Of a stretch of DNA of 64,000 bases, positions 21,516 through 33,693 are shown one piece after another. The DNA is from Megaleporinus macrocephalus. Lineage: Eukaryota > Chordata > Actinopteri > Characiformes > Anostomidae. The DNA lies in the NCBI GenBank assembly GCA_021613375.1, contig CM038720.1, positions 40,576,449-40,640,448 on the forward strand. Reading direction: 5' to 3'. The stretch's first letter is position 1. Each line of letters begins with the position of its first letter. Below the pieces are notes generated by a model, which was not told the DNA's origin, did not search any database, and was given only the letters and a program-made list of their open reading frames with translations. The position numbers were made by a program, and so were the translations under genes.

Positions 21516-22385
21516 CACTGAAACGTCCTCTTCCTTACTGTCCTGGAAAAGACAATCACATGTAACTACACTGGAAATGTCCTCATTCCTTACTGTCCTG
21601 GAAAAGACAATCACATGTAACTACACTGGAAACGTCCTCATTCCTAACTGTCCTGGAAAAGACAATCACATGTAATTACACTGGAAACGTCCTCATTCCT
21701 AACTGTCCTGGAAAAGACAATCACATGTAACTACACTGGAAACGTCCTCATTTCTTACTGTCCTGGAAAAGACAATCACATGTAACTACACTGGAAATGT
21801 CCTCATTCCTTACTGTCCTGCAAAAGACAATCACATGTAATTACACTGGAAACGTCCTCATTCCTTACTGTCCTGCAAAAGACAATCACATGTAATTACA
21901 CTGGAAACGTCCTCATTCCTTACTGTCCTGGAAAAGACAATCACATGTAACTACACTGGAAATGTCCTCATTCCTTACTGTCCTGGAAAAGACAATCACA
22001 TGTAACTACACTGGAAACGTCCTCATTCCTTACTGTCCTGCAAAAGACAATCACATGTAATTACACTGGAAACGTCCTCATTCCTTACTGTCCTGGAAAA
22101 GACAATCACATGTAACTACACTGGAAACGTCCTCATTCCTTACTGTCCTGGAAAAGACAATCACATGTAACTACACTGGAAATGTCCTCATTCCTTACTG
22201 TCCTGGAAAAGACAATCACATGTAACTACACTGGAAATGTCCTCATTCCTAACTGTCCTGGAAAAGACAATCACATGTAATTACACTGGAAACGTCCTCA
22301 TTCCTAACTGTCCTGGAAAAGACAATCACATGTAACTACACTGGAAACGTCCTCATTCCTTACTGTCCTGGAAAAGACAATCACT
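21516..22385 (+). repeat. 55-bp minisatellite, about 16 copies
   Basis: The unit runs 'tcctggaaaagacaatcac', 'atgtaactacactggaaac', 'gtcctcattccttactg', with a 55-bp period. Variants are GGAAAAG/GCAAAAG, TAACTAC/TAATTAC, ACGT/ATGT and TTACTG/AACTG. It sits between fragments of the TAATTAC-rich repeat family and was probably seeded from it. Confidence 0.95.
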
Positions 22386-22459
22386 AATCACATGTAATTA
22401 GATTGTGTAACAACACCAGAGAAAATATGTTGTTATAACTATCAACATTATCTTTATAT

Positions 22460-22460
22460 A

Positions 22461-22511
<51 letters not shown>

Positions 22512-22545
22512 CATCCATCCATCCATCCATCCATCCATCCATCCT
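22460..22545. repeat. TATC then CCAT microsatellites
   Basis: About twelve TCTA/TATC units are followed by about ten CCAT units, directly abutting the left end of the Tc1 element. Confidence 0.95.
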
Positions 22546-22551
22546 TCCATC

Positions 22552-23446
22552 CAGTGCCTTGCAAAAGTATTCTGCCCCCTTGAACTTTTTTTAACATTTG
22601 CCACATTTCAGGCTTCTAACATAAAGATATGAAATTGTAATTTTTTGTGAAGAATCAACAACAAGTAGGACACAATCATGAAGTGGAACGAAATTTATTG
22701 GATATTTAAAACTTTTTTTAGAAATAAAAAACTGAAAAATTGGGCGTGCAAAATTATTCGGCCCCCTTGCGTTAATACTTTGTAGCGCCACTTTTTGCTT
22801 GGGGTATTAGTTTTGCACATCGAGAGACTGAAATTTTTGCCCATTCATCTTCCTATCAGTTTTAACCATCTTCCCGTCCCTGCTGAAGAAAAGCAGCCCA
22901 AACCATGATGCTGCCACCACCATGTTTGACAGAGCACCTTCTTCCACGTTTGGTGTGTCTCCCAGGTGGCTTGTGGCAAACTTTAAACGAGACTTTTTAT
23001 GGACATCTTTGAGAAATGGCTTTCTTCTTGCCACTCTTCCATAAAGGCCAGATCTGTACAGTGTATGACTGATTGTTGTCCTATGGACAGATTCTCCACC
23101 TCAGCTGTAGATCTCTGCAGTTCATCCAGAGTGATCATGGGCCTCTTGGCTGCATCTCTGATCAGTCTTCTCCTTGTTTGAGCTGAAAGTTTAGAGGGAC
23201 GGCCGGGTCTTGGTAGATTTGCACAGTGCTCCTTGAGATGTTTAAAGCTTGGGAAATCTTTTTGTGTCCAAATCCGGCTTTAAACTTCTCCACAACAGTA
23301 TCTCGGACCTGCCTGGTGTGTTCCTTGGTCTTCATGATGCTCTCTGTGCTTTAAACAGAACTCTGAGACGATCACAGAGCAGGTGCATTTATATGGAGAC
23401 TTGATTACATACAGGTGGATTCTATTTATCATCATCAGTCATTTAG
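22552..23446 (-). mobile_element. Degenerate Tc1-like transposon
   Basis: The left end 'cagtgccttgcaaaagtatt' and the following 'cacatttcaggcttc' and 'gggcgtgcaaaattattc' match a Tc1 family widespread in teleosts. The right end is lost: after 'catcatcagtcatttag' the sequence passes into a TATC microsatellite (23447-23500). The element is about 0.9 kb against about 1.6 kb for intact relatives, because of several internal deletions. It lies on the minus strand. Confidence 0.85.
22798..23335 (-). pseudogene. Tc1-like transposase pseudogene
   Basis: From an ATG at 23335 the minus strand encodes a helix-turn-helix start (MKTKEHTRQVRDTVVEKF, then KKISQALNISRSTVQ). A deletion and frameshift follow. 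Later pieces, in other frames, read LDELQRSTAEV and RRKPFLKDVHKK, then LKFATSHLGDTPN. A second deletion removes the segment with the first catalytic Asp and resumes at NMVVAASWFGL (frame-shifted from the HGGGSIMVW-type motif). A third removes the second Asp and the Glu. With the DDE triad gone and at least two frameshifts, this cannot encode active transposase. Confidence 0.8.
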
Positions 23447-23482
<36 letters not shown>

Positions 23483-23502
23483 GTCTATCTATCTATCTAT
23501 AG
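23447..23502. repeat. TATC microsatellite
   Basis: About thirteen TCTA units with one TCTG variant, replacing the right end of the Tc1 element. Confidence 0.95.
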
Positions 23503-24448
23503 ACAAAATAAGATTGTATGTTTACACTATCCGTTCATGGCCGTTCGTTGGGAATGATCGTTGAAGAACCAGTGATAGAATTCCGAGTGTTTAGGTTCCC
23601 ACAAGCAGATCAGGTACGTATCAGATGTCTGTGAAAAAGCCAGACCCACAGGTGCACGAAATAAAGTCAGACTTTAGGAAGTTTAAAGCTGTGAGCTCTC
23701 TGACCGAGTGCAGAGAACGAAGAGCTTCATACCAGCCTATTAAGAGGCCTGACCTGCTGACCTGCGGGGACACAGCGATGATGGGAATGCGAGTCTGACT
23801 TATGTCCTCTCCACGAGAGTGAAAGGAGGGGTTAAGATGTTAGCATCGCTTTGAAGACTAATGAGAGGACATTCCAGAGGAGCCCTCGCTGTTTCTGATC
23901 AGAGATGGTCATCATACCAGCGGGCAGTGTTATAACGTCCAACACGAGTGAGAAAAGTACCAAAGATAGAAGCAAAGCCAGGACCTGCTCTCTCTACAGC
24001 ACTCAATACTAATCCCACCTCCCGGAATTAGCCCCAACATCTATCTCACCCACCTACACAGTGTACAAACCTCCAGCCTCCAAATTTCTGAGACAGTTAA
24101 GGTCTTCTTTGATCTGCAACATGACCAACGTCCCACTGGAAAAACTAACCCTTGATTCAATATGGCGGCTTTCAAGATGACAGCCATGTTCGAGACATAG
24201 CCTAAAAGATAGGTCCCCTCATCCGTTACTTGCTGGGGTGTTCAGATAAATCATCTTCCCTTTCCTTTCTGAAATAAAACAGTGTCCTAAGACTTTTGAC
24301 TCACCCTATAAATGAACAAACATGATGGTTTCTTTTTATTTTTAATGCACTTTCAGGTTCCAAGAGCTTTTACTGTACTGGGAAAATCTCATTCATTTTA
24401 AACTCTTAATTTCTAACCACCTCCACATTCTGTCAGTCCTTTATTTAA
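23503..24448. other. Unique sequence, no gene seen
   Basis: Non-repetitive, with no recognisable gene or RNA. 'cctaagacttttgactcacc' near 24287 may be a decayed transposon end. Confidence 0.5.
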
Positions 24449-24496
<48 letters not shown>

Positions 24497-24830
24497 TTGT
24501 ATTATTGTGTTTATAATTATTTTATTATATTTAATTTTTTTATTATCTCTTTTGCTATTTTTAAGTTTTACTACTATATTTATATCTATTTTTATTTGGC
24601 TTATTTTTTACTTATTCTTATCTTATTCTTGGTTTTAATTTCTTATTCAGTTTTTATTTGGTTTTTTTTACGATTTATCTTACTTTTGTCTGTCCTTATT
24701 GTTTCTTTTACATTTTATGTACTCATTAAAATTCATTTATTTTCAATCCCTTTTTGTTTAATAATTGTAATGATTGGCGACATTGTAAATGAGGGTCTCC
24801 TTTAAGGTACTCCCAATTGATTGATTGATT
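24449..24830. repeat. ATT microsatellite and T-rich low-complexity tract
   Basis: About fifteen ATT units (24449-24494) are followed by about 300 bp of T-rich sequence ending in GATT repeats. The Phe/Ile/Leu-rich 102-codon frame at 24497-24805 is a composition effect, not a membrane protein gene. Confidence 0.85.
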
Positions 24831-24859
24831 GAACACAGAGTATATTATCGCTGTCCAAA

Positions 24860-25090
24860 GAAAAATAAGTATCTCGAAAATGGCAACTTTACAGGAGAGG
24901 CCAAAAACTTTAATTTCAATGTAAGTCAATGGAACCGGAATGTTTTCCAAGCTATTTTGGAGCATTTCTATTGGTCTATTCATCGGGATATTTTCACACA
25001 ATGTAAACGGCAGCTGCTCCATTCAAACGATGCAGAAAATCAAAAAAAATGACAAAAATGGAGGTACATGTCTTTCTTCGGACAGCGAGG
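24860..25090 (+). repeat. Dispersed repeat family A, best-preserved copy
   Basis: The copy runs through 'actttacaggagaggcc', 'gtaagtcaatggaaccgg', 'tctattggtctattcat', 'gtaaacggcagctgctcc' to 'gtacatgtctttcttcgg'. About 230 bp long, it gives the fullest extent of the family in this window. Confidence 0.8.
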
Positions 25091-26070
25091 ATACACTGAA
25101 CGGTGGTCATCACTGTAATAAACTGAATGACCCGACAAGCACGCTGTAACTAGATGTCCACAGTTGGATTTCTCTAAGAATGCATAAACTCAGCTCGCTG
25201 TAAACATACATCTTCTCCACATTGTTCTGTAGTCATAGTGGTCTTTGGTGGTCAGGAGCTTTGCTGAATAAGACATTCCACTGCTGCTTTGATGATGGTG
25301 TTAATCTCCATGTGGCCCACGGCACCAGCTGGTAAACGGAGCCACTCAGAGCCACACGTGCTCTCAAACCCTCCCAGACTTCCACACACACACACACACA
25401 CTCTGCAGCGAGAGCCAGATACAGGACGCTATTCCTCAATGCCCTGCTTTGTAGCGTCTCCCATTCACACATCATTCCAGCGTCTCGCCAGCTCGCTAAT
25501 GTCCTCGGAACCATCAACAGTCTTCACCGTGAACTCTCTGCAGGGTAAACAGGGCCGAGCAAACAGGATCATAGTCTCCGCACCTCATCTGTTACCTCAC
25601 AATAAGCATATCACCAATACCCACCCAGTTTAGTACCTACAGCTGGTTTTATGAAGTCACACTGAACGAACGTAGGAGCTTTACTGTCAGAGGTTTAATA
25701 TCTGCTCCTGATAAATACACTCAGAACTCATTCTATCTCTTTATCTTTCACGAGTACAACTGCCCACCTGATACTGATGGAAGGCTGATGGCCAGGTTCT
25801 CCTGCCACCCAAGTCACAGGGGGTTAGGCAGCTAGAGCAGTGAGAGTGATGATGATGAGAGGTAATGAAGGTAGAAGGTTGGTGGAAACTAGTTAGAGTC
25901 CATGTTCATTTCAATGTAGTCTATAGTCGAGGTTAGGCAGCTGGTCTGAGACTAGGTCTAGAGACTCTCCCTCTGTTTACTTTTTTACTCGCATGCCAGA
26001 TAGCTCTGACCAATCAGAGGAGCCAACATGCTCACGTGGTTTGTTGGGGTGCATTTTGGTGCGTTTGGGT
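25091..26070. other. Mostly unique sequence
   Basis: A short CA run lies at 25384-25401. 'ctgaccaatcagaggagcc' near 26008 belongs to old fish repeat sequence leading into the next array. No gene is recognised. Confidence 0.5.
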
Positions 26071-27030
26071 TTTTTCATCCCTTGTACTTCCATAGAGTTC
26101 CATTCATGATGGTCCCACACAAGCATCATGGTTTTGTTTAAACTACAGCCTTCAAACTGCCTGTACTCACTCAGGACAGGTCCTCAAACTCTAATCCACT
26201 GATATACAGACCCACACTCCTCTATTTGTCATTTATTCATCCCTCATTACTCCCATAGAGTTCTATTCATAATGGTCCCATAAAAGCATCACTGTTTTGT
26301 TTAACCTACAGCCACCAAACTGCCTGTACTCACTCAAAGCAGATCACCAAACTCTAATCCACAGACATACTGACCTGCAATCCTCTATTTGTTTTTATTC
26401 ATCCCTCGTTCCTCCCATAGGATCCAATTCATTTTCATCTGACTCCAAACATTATATAATCATTTAACCTACAGCCTCCAAACTGTCTGTACTCACTCTG
26501 AGCAGATCCCCAAACTCTAATCCACAGACATACTGACCTGCAATCCTCTATTTGTTTTTATTCATCCCTCACTCCTCCCATAGGATCCAATTCATTTTCA
26601 TCTGACCCAAACATTACAGTATCCTTTAACCTACAGCCTTCACACTGGCTTTACTCACTCAGAGCAGATCCACAAACTCTAATCCACAGACATACTGACC
26701 TGCACTCCTCTATTTGTCATTTATTCATCCCTCATTACTCCCATAGAGTTCCATTCATAATGGTCCCATAAAAGCATCACTGTTTTGTTTAACCTACAGC
26801 CACCAAACTGCCTGTACTCACTCAAAGCAGATCACCAAACTCTAATCCACAGACATACTGACTCCTCTATTTGTCGTTTATTCATCCCTCGTTACTCCTA
26901 TAGAGTCCCATTCATGATGGTCCCACACAAACATCATGGTTTCGTTTACACAGCCTTCAAACTGCCTGTACTCACTCAGGGCAGAACCCAAGACACATTG
27001 ACCCTCACTCCTCTACTTGTCGTTTATTCA
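26071..27030 (+). repeat. About 160-bp tandem repeat, six copies
   Basis: Units run 'tttattcatccctcattac', 'tcccatagagttccattc', 'taacctacagccaccaaac', 'tgcctgtactcactca', 'caaactctaatccacagac', 'atactgacctgca'. Successive 'cctctatttg' marks fall about 160 bp apart (near 26220, 26384, 26546, 26707, 26862). Similarity is moderate, so the array is fairly old. Confidence 0.85.
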
Positions 27031-28384
27031 GTGTTCAGAATCTTACTGGCTCTTCATTTGAGCATTTAAAAGACAAATCAATAACATGATGCCAACCCCC
27101 TCGCCCTCCGTCCTTCAGTGCGGCCATGTTTCAGGTGGACTGGCTCTGTCTGGCTCCTGCTTATGAATAGCTCTGCAAGGCTCTGACCTCAGCTTAGAAC
27201 AGATGCAATGGGAGCCCTAGCCGTAACAGTTATTCATCATCCGCAGATACTACAATAAACAAGCCTGAGCACCAAGTATCGTATGACCGTGAAGGAATCT
27301 GCAACACGAACATCCTATTGTTTCGTACTCTGGCCCGCGCTGGCCGGCGCTCTGCTCCTGGAAGGGAGAACGTTCCAGCGCCTGACGAAAATGGACTCTT
27401 CATAGGGGAGCTGGCTGGATCCCAGGTATCTGCCGGGCCGGGAGTGACGCTGGCCGAGTTTATATTAGAGGGATGAACCGCTTAGTTTAGCCGCTCCATC
27501 AAGGCGGGTCGTGGTAAGTAAGACTGAGGCGTATGTATGGCTGCATATCTCAGAGAGCTCGTATGAGCTGTGAGGGATCGCAGTGCTTCCATAGGGCTTA
27601 TTTTTGATGTGCACAGGTTTCCACACTGCACTTATCACCCTCACGTACCGCGGCCAGGCTTTTAGAGGGAGGCGCTGAGAGCTGTGGAGGAACGCAGTGA
27701 TCTCAAGCAAACCCCCCTTTTCCACTTTGGCCCTCTATATCTCGTCCAGCCTCTCTCCTGTTACTTTCTAGACCATTTATGTGTAAACATCTGTTGACGG
27801 ATGGACCAATAGAACAGTCCAGAATTACATCGCAGGATAAGATCCTGTTACACTAGAACATAAGTATGTTTCTTCATTCTCTGGATTTAATTCACTGAAA
27901 ACAGAAAAATTCCATATGTTAGGTGTGTTTAATATGAAAAAAACATTCAAAATGTTCATGTTTTCATGTGAAATCACAGAAACAGGCTCTTTTTGTAGCT
28001 CCATTTCTTTTGTGTTTAGAAATTCTAGCAATGTTTTATTACAGCATCAGTCACGTCTTTAAAAAAGTGGGGAAAATTCAGTTTTCAGATTTTCATTTAC
28101 AGCAATTAAAGCTATTTGATTTGTTTCAAATCCCACCACAACAAATGAGGACCAAAATCAGATCCAGCTTTAATAACTACCTCCACAAAATATACAATTT
28201 ATACGATTTTTAGGCCTAATCCTGAAAGTAGCCCTAATTTAAACCTCAGCTTACCAAACACCAACGTTTCTGCCTTTAAACAGTGAAGCCTGCTGCACTC
28301 TTTCCTCACTCTGACTTTGTAGGTCAGCCTAGTTTTTCTGTTTATCTTCTAAACCAGTCAGTTTGTCCTTAAAAAAGAATAAAA
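27031..28384. other. Unique sequence, no gene seen
   Basis: Non-repetitive. 'gacggatggaccaatagaa' near 27797 is a possible family A scrap. No exons recognised. Confidence 0.5.
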
Positions 28385-29040
28385 CAAACAAACACAGACA
28401 CACACACACACACATAACACCACAATCACACACACACACACACACATAACACCACAATCACACACACAAACACATATAACACCACAATCACACACACACA
28501 CACACAACACCACAATCTCACACACACACACAACACCACACTCACACACACACACACATAACAGCACAATCACACACACATATAACACCACAATCACACA
28601 CACACACATCACAATCACACACAAACACACACATAAACACACACACACACATAACACCACAATCACACACACACACACACACACACACCACAATCACACA
28701 CACACACACACACACAACACCACAATCTCACACACACACACACACACAACACCACACTCACACACACATAACAGCACAATCACACACACATATAACACCA
28801 CAATCACACACACACATCACAATCACACACAAACACACACATCACAATTACACACAAACACACACATATAACACCACAATCACACATACACACACACACA
28901 GACACACACCACAATCACACACACACACACACAGACACACACCACAATCACACACACACACACACATCACACACACAACATCACAATCACACACAAACAC
29001 ACACATAAACACACACACACACATACAGACACATTCTCTG
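28385..29040 (+). repeat. CA-rich array with a 'caccacaatcacac' spacer motif
   Basis: CA tracts are punctuated by 'ataacaccacaatcacac', 'cacaccacaatctcac' and 'aacagcacaatcacac'. A longer block appears duplicated: 28497-28660 resembles 28705-28870. Confidence 0.9.
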
Positions 29041-29094
29041 TCAGTTAGTGTCTGTCAGACACACACAGACACGCACACCACACCCTGTCTCTGT

Positions 29095-29640
29095 CACAAT
29101 TTCTAACACATATACACATATACACACACACACACTCCATACACATACCCACACGTATACACACACACACACACACTCCATACACATACCCACACATATA
29201 CACACACACACACACTCCATACACATACCCACACATATACACACACACACACTCCATACACATACCCACACATACACATACCCACACACTCCATACACAT
29301 ACCCACACATATACACACACACACACTCCATACACATACTCACACATATACACACACACACACTCCATACACATACCCACACATATACACACACACACAC
29401 TCCATACACATACCCACACATATACACACACACACACTCCATACACATACCCACACATATACACACACACACACTCCATACACATACCCACACATATACA
29501 CACACACACACTCCATACACATACTCACACATATATACACACACACACACACACATATATGCAAACACACATACACACTCACACAAACGCACACACACAT
29601 ATATGCAAACACACATACACACTCACACAAACACTCAAAC
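29095..29640 (+). repeat. CA-rich minisatellite, about 33-36-bp unit
   Basis: About a dozen units of 'actccatacacatacccac' then 'acatatacacacacacac', with CA length variation. From about 29520 it changes to 'catatatgcaaacacacata' units. The His/Thr-repeat and Cys/Val-repeat frames are artefacts. Confidence 0.9.
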
Positions 29641-29699
29641 ACACACATATATACACACATACATACCTCACAATCACACCACAGACACACACACACACT

Positions 29700-30060
29700 T
29701 ACATACAATGTGTTTAGAAGTGTCTGATCTCTGAGGGTTGAGGTAGTGATTCCTCACAAAGCTGGTGTTCGGTCTGCCGAGCTGCTCCACTCTAATCAAA
29801 CAGCAGCGGTCACTCTGTGATGGACGGTCCGTTCGTCCCTACAGTAAGGAAATGACCTCAATCTCAGTTAGCAGTGCTTCCCAGACTCGGCCCTGTTCAC
29901 TCCACACCTCAGTCAACTCAGAACATAACTGGGTCTGTAGTGAAGAGTGAACTACAAAAACTCTGAACTGTAAACCTGCACGTCTACAAGTAGTCTCATT
30001 CATACAGCAGTCTTTACACCATCCATCATAACCAAACAGCTACAGCACTACAAGTTTTAG
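29700..30060. other. Unique sequence, no gene seen
   Basis: Non-repetitive. Nothing recognised. Confidence 0.5.
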
Positions 30061-30640
30061 TCCCCCAGGAACATTATTATATATAAAAATCTACCTTTAC
30101 AGACTGATCTTTATAAAACACTTTATTATTAAATATTAAACAGTATTAATAGAGTAAGTAGAGCTTTTACACTTTATTATTAAATATTAATCAGTATTAA
30201 TAGAGTAAGTAGAGCTTTTACACTTTATTATTAAATATTAATCAGTATTAATAGAGTAAGTAGAGCTTTTACACTTTATTATTAAATATTAATCAGTATT
30301 AATAGAGTAAGTAGTGGTTTTACATACGTCAGTGTGTTTATTTAACTCTTTCCAAGCTTCTCCTAAACAACCCAGTATTATTATCAGTTCTCATCTAATA
30401 CCTGCTTTGACTGCTCAGTACTTCATTAAGCTAAATCAAGATTTGCTACTGAAGGAACTGAATACATTCATACAATGTCTGGGGCGTCCAGGAGAAATCT
30501 GGAACCTAACTTTGTTCTTCAAACTGGATCAAGATCTGATCTACTTCTCTCACAATAACATATTCATGTTACTTTGTATTGTATGTCTGATTATTTACAT
30601 CTGTTATAATCAGATCTGCTCTTCTTACTGGTGAATATAC
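30061..30640 (+). repeat. Dispersed repeat family C, copy 1, with a 51-bp expansion
   Basis: It shares 'tttccaagcttctcctaaac', 'cagttctcatctaatacc', 'caatgtctggggcgtccag' and 'gatctgatctacttctctc' with 40963-41350. The part at 30119-30316 is expanded into four copies of a 51-bp unit ('cactttattattaaatatta' then 'agagtaagtagagctttta'), present once in the other copy. An open frame of about 70 codons is kept in both copies, but I do not recognise the peptide. Confidence 0.8.
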
Positions 30641-30704
30641 ACATATTGATCAGATAAAAGCTTAACAGTAATGTATATAGTCAATATTCCAATTTTATTG
30701 ATTT

Positions 30705-30885
30705 TTATTTTTCTACATCATTTTAACACGGTGACTGCTGTTCACATTGTGTGGAAGTTTCCTGATGAATGGACCAATAGAAATGCTCCAAAATAGCTTG
30801 GACTAAATTCTGGTTCCATTGACTTACATTAAAAGTGAAGACAGTTTTTGGCCTCTCCTGTAAAGTTTCCATTTTTAAAATATTT
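30705..30885 (-). repeat. Dispersed repeat family A, copy 6
   Basis: Minus-orientation signatures 'gatgaatggaccaataga', 'aatgctccaaaatagctt', 'ctggttccattgacttac' and 'ggcctctcctgtaaag'. Confidence 0.8.
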
Positions 30886-32200
30886 AGCTAATGACTAAAG
30901 AACACACTGATGATGATGAAACTACTGATCCACCTCAGAATCAATACAAGGTGGTGAGATTTTGGTAATTCAGCCCTCGTGTCCTGCTCATTGAAATGCT
31001 CACCCTGCACTCAAACCTCCCCGGACTCAAGTCATCGTCTAATTAACAAGCCCTTGGAATTGAGCGTGAGTGTGTTAGAGCATAGAAAGAGCTTCTAAAG
31101 CAAACCGTGAGCTGCTATTCCACTCCTCTGAGGAGGAAACTCTAGTCCAGCGCTGGTGCAGCTTGGTTTATTATTGTTTAGGCCTGAGCTTGGGCCCGGA
31201 AAGCTGATCCCTGACTAATCCCAAGAGATACGGCTGCCTCAGAATACCTCAGCCGAGGCTTTTCGGGTTAGCTATGTGGAAAAAAAAGAAAAGCCACTGT
31301 AATATTGGAGCGCATTCCTTTTCCACATATTGAAACATTCTTCTTGATGCAACTCTCAGTTTCATTCATTGTTTTTTTTTTTTTAACCACTGTCTCATAA
31401 TCCGGAGTTATGAGGAACGCCGGCGCAATGTTGTTTTTTTGTTCCACGACAAATGTTTGATCATTAACGCTTCGCCTCTCAGGTAGCGGCGCTCGGCTGT
31501 CGCTGTTTATCATCTTATTAACCGGGAATCTCAAGGTTGCCGCGTCGTTAGGCTGATCAGAGCCGAGGGAGAACATTAAAGAGGAAACATATTGCCTTAT
31601 GAGATAGTCTAACATCCCTGGTTATTAAAAACCAGGTCCTGGAGATGTGAGCAAATGCAAGTTAATGTCTTCCCAGGATGCTTTGAGCTGCCTTGAAGGA
31701 CTGAATGTGCCTCCAGACGCCGTCAGTATCGGCGTTAGACCAGCTTCCGCTCTCTCGGCTCCAACAATAGACGTCCTTCCCTGGTTTATCGCGTGGCTTC
31801 CTGCAGCGGGGCCTGCTACCGATCTCCGGGCCCGCACTAACTCGCCGGTCCGCTGAGGGTGGAGTCGGATATGAGCCTGTTAGAGTTTTTAGAAGTCAGT
31901 TAGGCTGAAATTATGCAGACGTTGTGCTGCAAACTTGAAGTTCTGGAAGCTTCAGAGACGGTATGTGTTAATCAGAGCTATAAGCTGATGAAGCCTTGCT
32001 CAGCCAAGGCATCTTTTAACCCTTTGATGCACAACCTGAGTGACCCGACTGAGATTTTATTCTCTATTAGTTAATTAAATCATTAAAGCTTCCATGAATT
32101 CCTCACTTGTTTTTGATCATCACATCCTGATTTCAGCTTTATTATTTACTTTATTAATATTAATCATGTGTGTTTCACTGTACGGTGGCCCAGAAGCTGC
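30886..32200. other. Unique sequence, no gene seen
   Basis: One of the longer non-repetitive stretches, of moderate GC. It has no open frame with a recognisable domain. Sequence of this kind could include conserved non-coding elements, but that cannot be judged from one genome. Confidence 0.45.
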
Positions 32201-32207
32201 AAAAACA

Positions 32208-32890
32208 GTCCACTACACAACGGAAGTGTTTCTGGAGGACACTTTAAGGACGTGGGACCACATACGGTGACGCAATGTAAACAGAACCAGGCGGAGCCGC
32301 AGTAGTGTCTAATAGTAATAGATAGCAAATGATACCGATGCTTCGGAGCTGGTGTGGAGAAATCCTGGAGGCTTGCTTCGTTAAGGGCGAGTGACGTCAC
32401 TAATAACATCTGAAGTCTCGCTGGTTCAGGACGTGGTTCGAGTACTGGTGTGATTTATTGTTTCTTAATAAAAATTAAAGTCACCATCAAACCACAATCA
32501 CCGTCCCATCTCTTAAAACCACTGCAACAGTTTCAACATCAATATCTCACGTACTATTAGATTTATTTACTGACTGAAATCAGACGGGCAGTTTATTTTA
32601 ATTAACAGACCCACTCAATCAAACACAGATCAGATCAACAAATGAATTAACACAGAAAATGAAATGAAGGTGTTTTATGTATATACTTGTTTCCATGCTG
32701 AGAACGTTGCAAGAGGCCATCGCAAATAGTTGAAATGACAATAAAAGTTTTGGCCAGCAGGGGGCTAATGAGAAGTTAGTAAATATATTTGAACTTACTT
32801 CTCATTAGTAGCTACCGTGTCTCCGCTTGGTTGTGTTTATATTGCGTGGCCGTATGTGGTCCCACCTCCTTTAAGTGTCCTTGTGTTGTG
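32208..32890. mobile_element. Putative non-autonomous element with long imperfect inverted repeats
   Basis: The left arm contains 'gtccactacacaa' and 'gtgggaccacatacggtgac'. The right arm is its complement, with 'ggccgtatgtggtcccacc' and 'ttgtgttgtggac', about 80 bp per arm with gaps. A second nested stem, 'ctaatgagaagttagta' against 'aacttacttctcattag', lies at 32765-32808. No transposase and no clear target-site duplication are seen, so the class is unknown. Confidence 0.5.
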
Positions 32891-33084
32891 GACGGAATGC
32901 ATTTGCATTCTAACACACACCATGGCTCAGAATTAACCCTTATGTGTTCACTATTGTAACACACCAAGCTGTGGATGCGAACTGCAGGGAGTTTAATAGA
33001 AGTCAGGATTAATTCACACAAACAAAAGCCAATCAGGGAAAATCCAAAAGTGAGGACATAAAACATGCAACAAGTTCCAAAACA

Positions 33085-33515
33085 CCAAGGATCAATTTAG
33101 AATTTCATTTCATGCAATTCACAAACAATATTGTCCATTTCACAATTAATGTAAGTGTATCAGATGATTTTTAAAGAATAAAAATGTTTGTATTAAAGTC
33201 TATTTTTGTATAAAGGCTTATTTTGCATATAGTCTATTATCAGTAATTCTCAGTCCTCTGTCTAAATCTCCTGGTACGACCACCAATCCAAGTTAAGGAT
33301 GTTATTGGACTAATTGGTTGTTAGGACACTCTTGCTCAATTGTGATCACAGCTGAAAAACATTCTACTAATAAGTGAGTATAAAAGGGAACAACATTCTA
33401 GGTTAGTTTAGTATCTGAAGATCAGCAGTTGATGGCTTGCTGACCGACTCAAAATGACCAGAAAGAAATAACTTTCTTTAGAGACCCGTCAGTTCATTGT
33501 TGTGTTAAAGAAGAA

Positions 33516-33516
<1 letters not shown>
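33085..33516 (+). mobile_element. MITE-1, truncated copy
   Basis: From 'tttagaatttcatttcatgc' it follows the same order as the minus strand of 10852-11367 up to 'ttgttgtgttaaagaagaag'. The 5' terminal repeat is lost, and the 3' end is replaced by a TA microsatellite followed by the MITE-2 end at 33605. Confidence 0.85.
33454..33516 (+). pseudogene. Tc1-like transposase N-terminus, stopped at codon 6
   Basis: The ATG at 33454 opens MTRKK followed by a TAA stop. The next codons continue the LSLETRQ pattern seen in the 10970 copy. It is the same transposase remnant, disabled by a point change. Confidence 0.7.
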
Positions 33517-33602
<86 letters not shown>

Positions 33603-33604
33603 TA
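33517..33604. repeat. TA microsatellite, about 85 bp
   Basis: Nearly uninterrupted TA, ending 'tatatacatatata'. It joins the MITE-1 piece on its left to the MITE-2 piece on its right. Confidence 0.93.
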
Positions 33605-33693
33605 GCTTTCAACACATTCAGATCAAAACGTCTTCACAGTTATAAACATATATATTTAAGTAGGGGTGCCCAAACTTTTGACTGGTAGTGTAC
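33605..33693 (+). mobile_element. MITE-2, 3' end only
   Basis: 'tttcaacacattcagatc', then 'cagttataaacatatata', then the terminal repeat 'gtgcccaaacttttgactgg' and 'tagtgta'. The rest of the element is absent. Confidence 0.8.

Noticed and set aside
22797..23335. Active Tc1 transposase
   Set aside because: Several deletions and frameshifts, and loss of the catalytic DDE residues.
24497..24805. Small membrane protein of about 100 residues
   Set aside because: The hydrophobic composition follows from T-rich low-complexity DNA; there is no start context or domain.
29041..29734. Cys/Val-rich and His/Thr-rich frames of up to 228 codons
   Set aside because: CA/GT-rich minisatellite translations on both strands.
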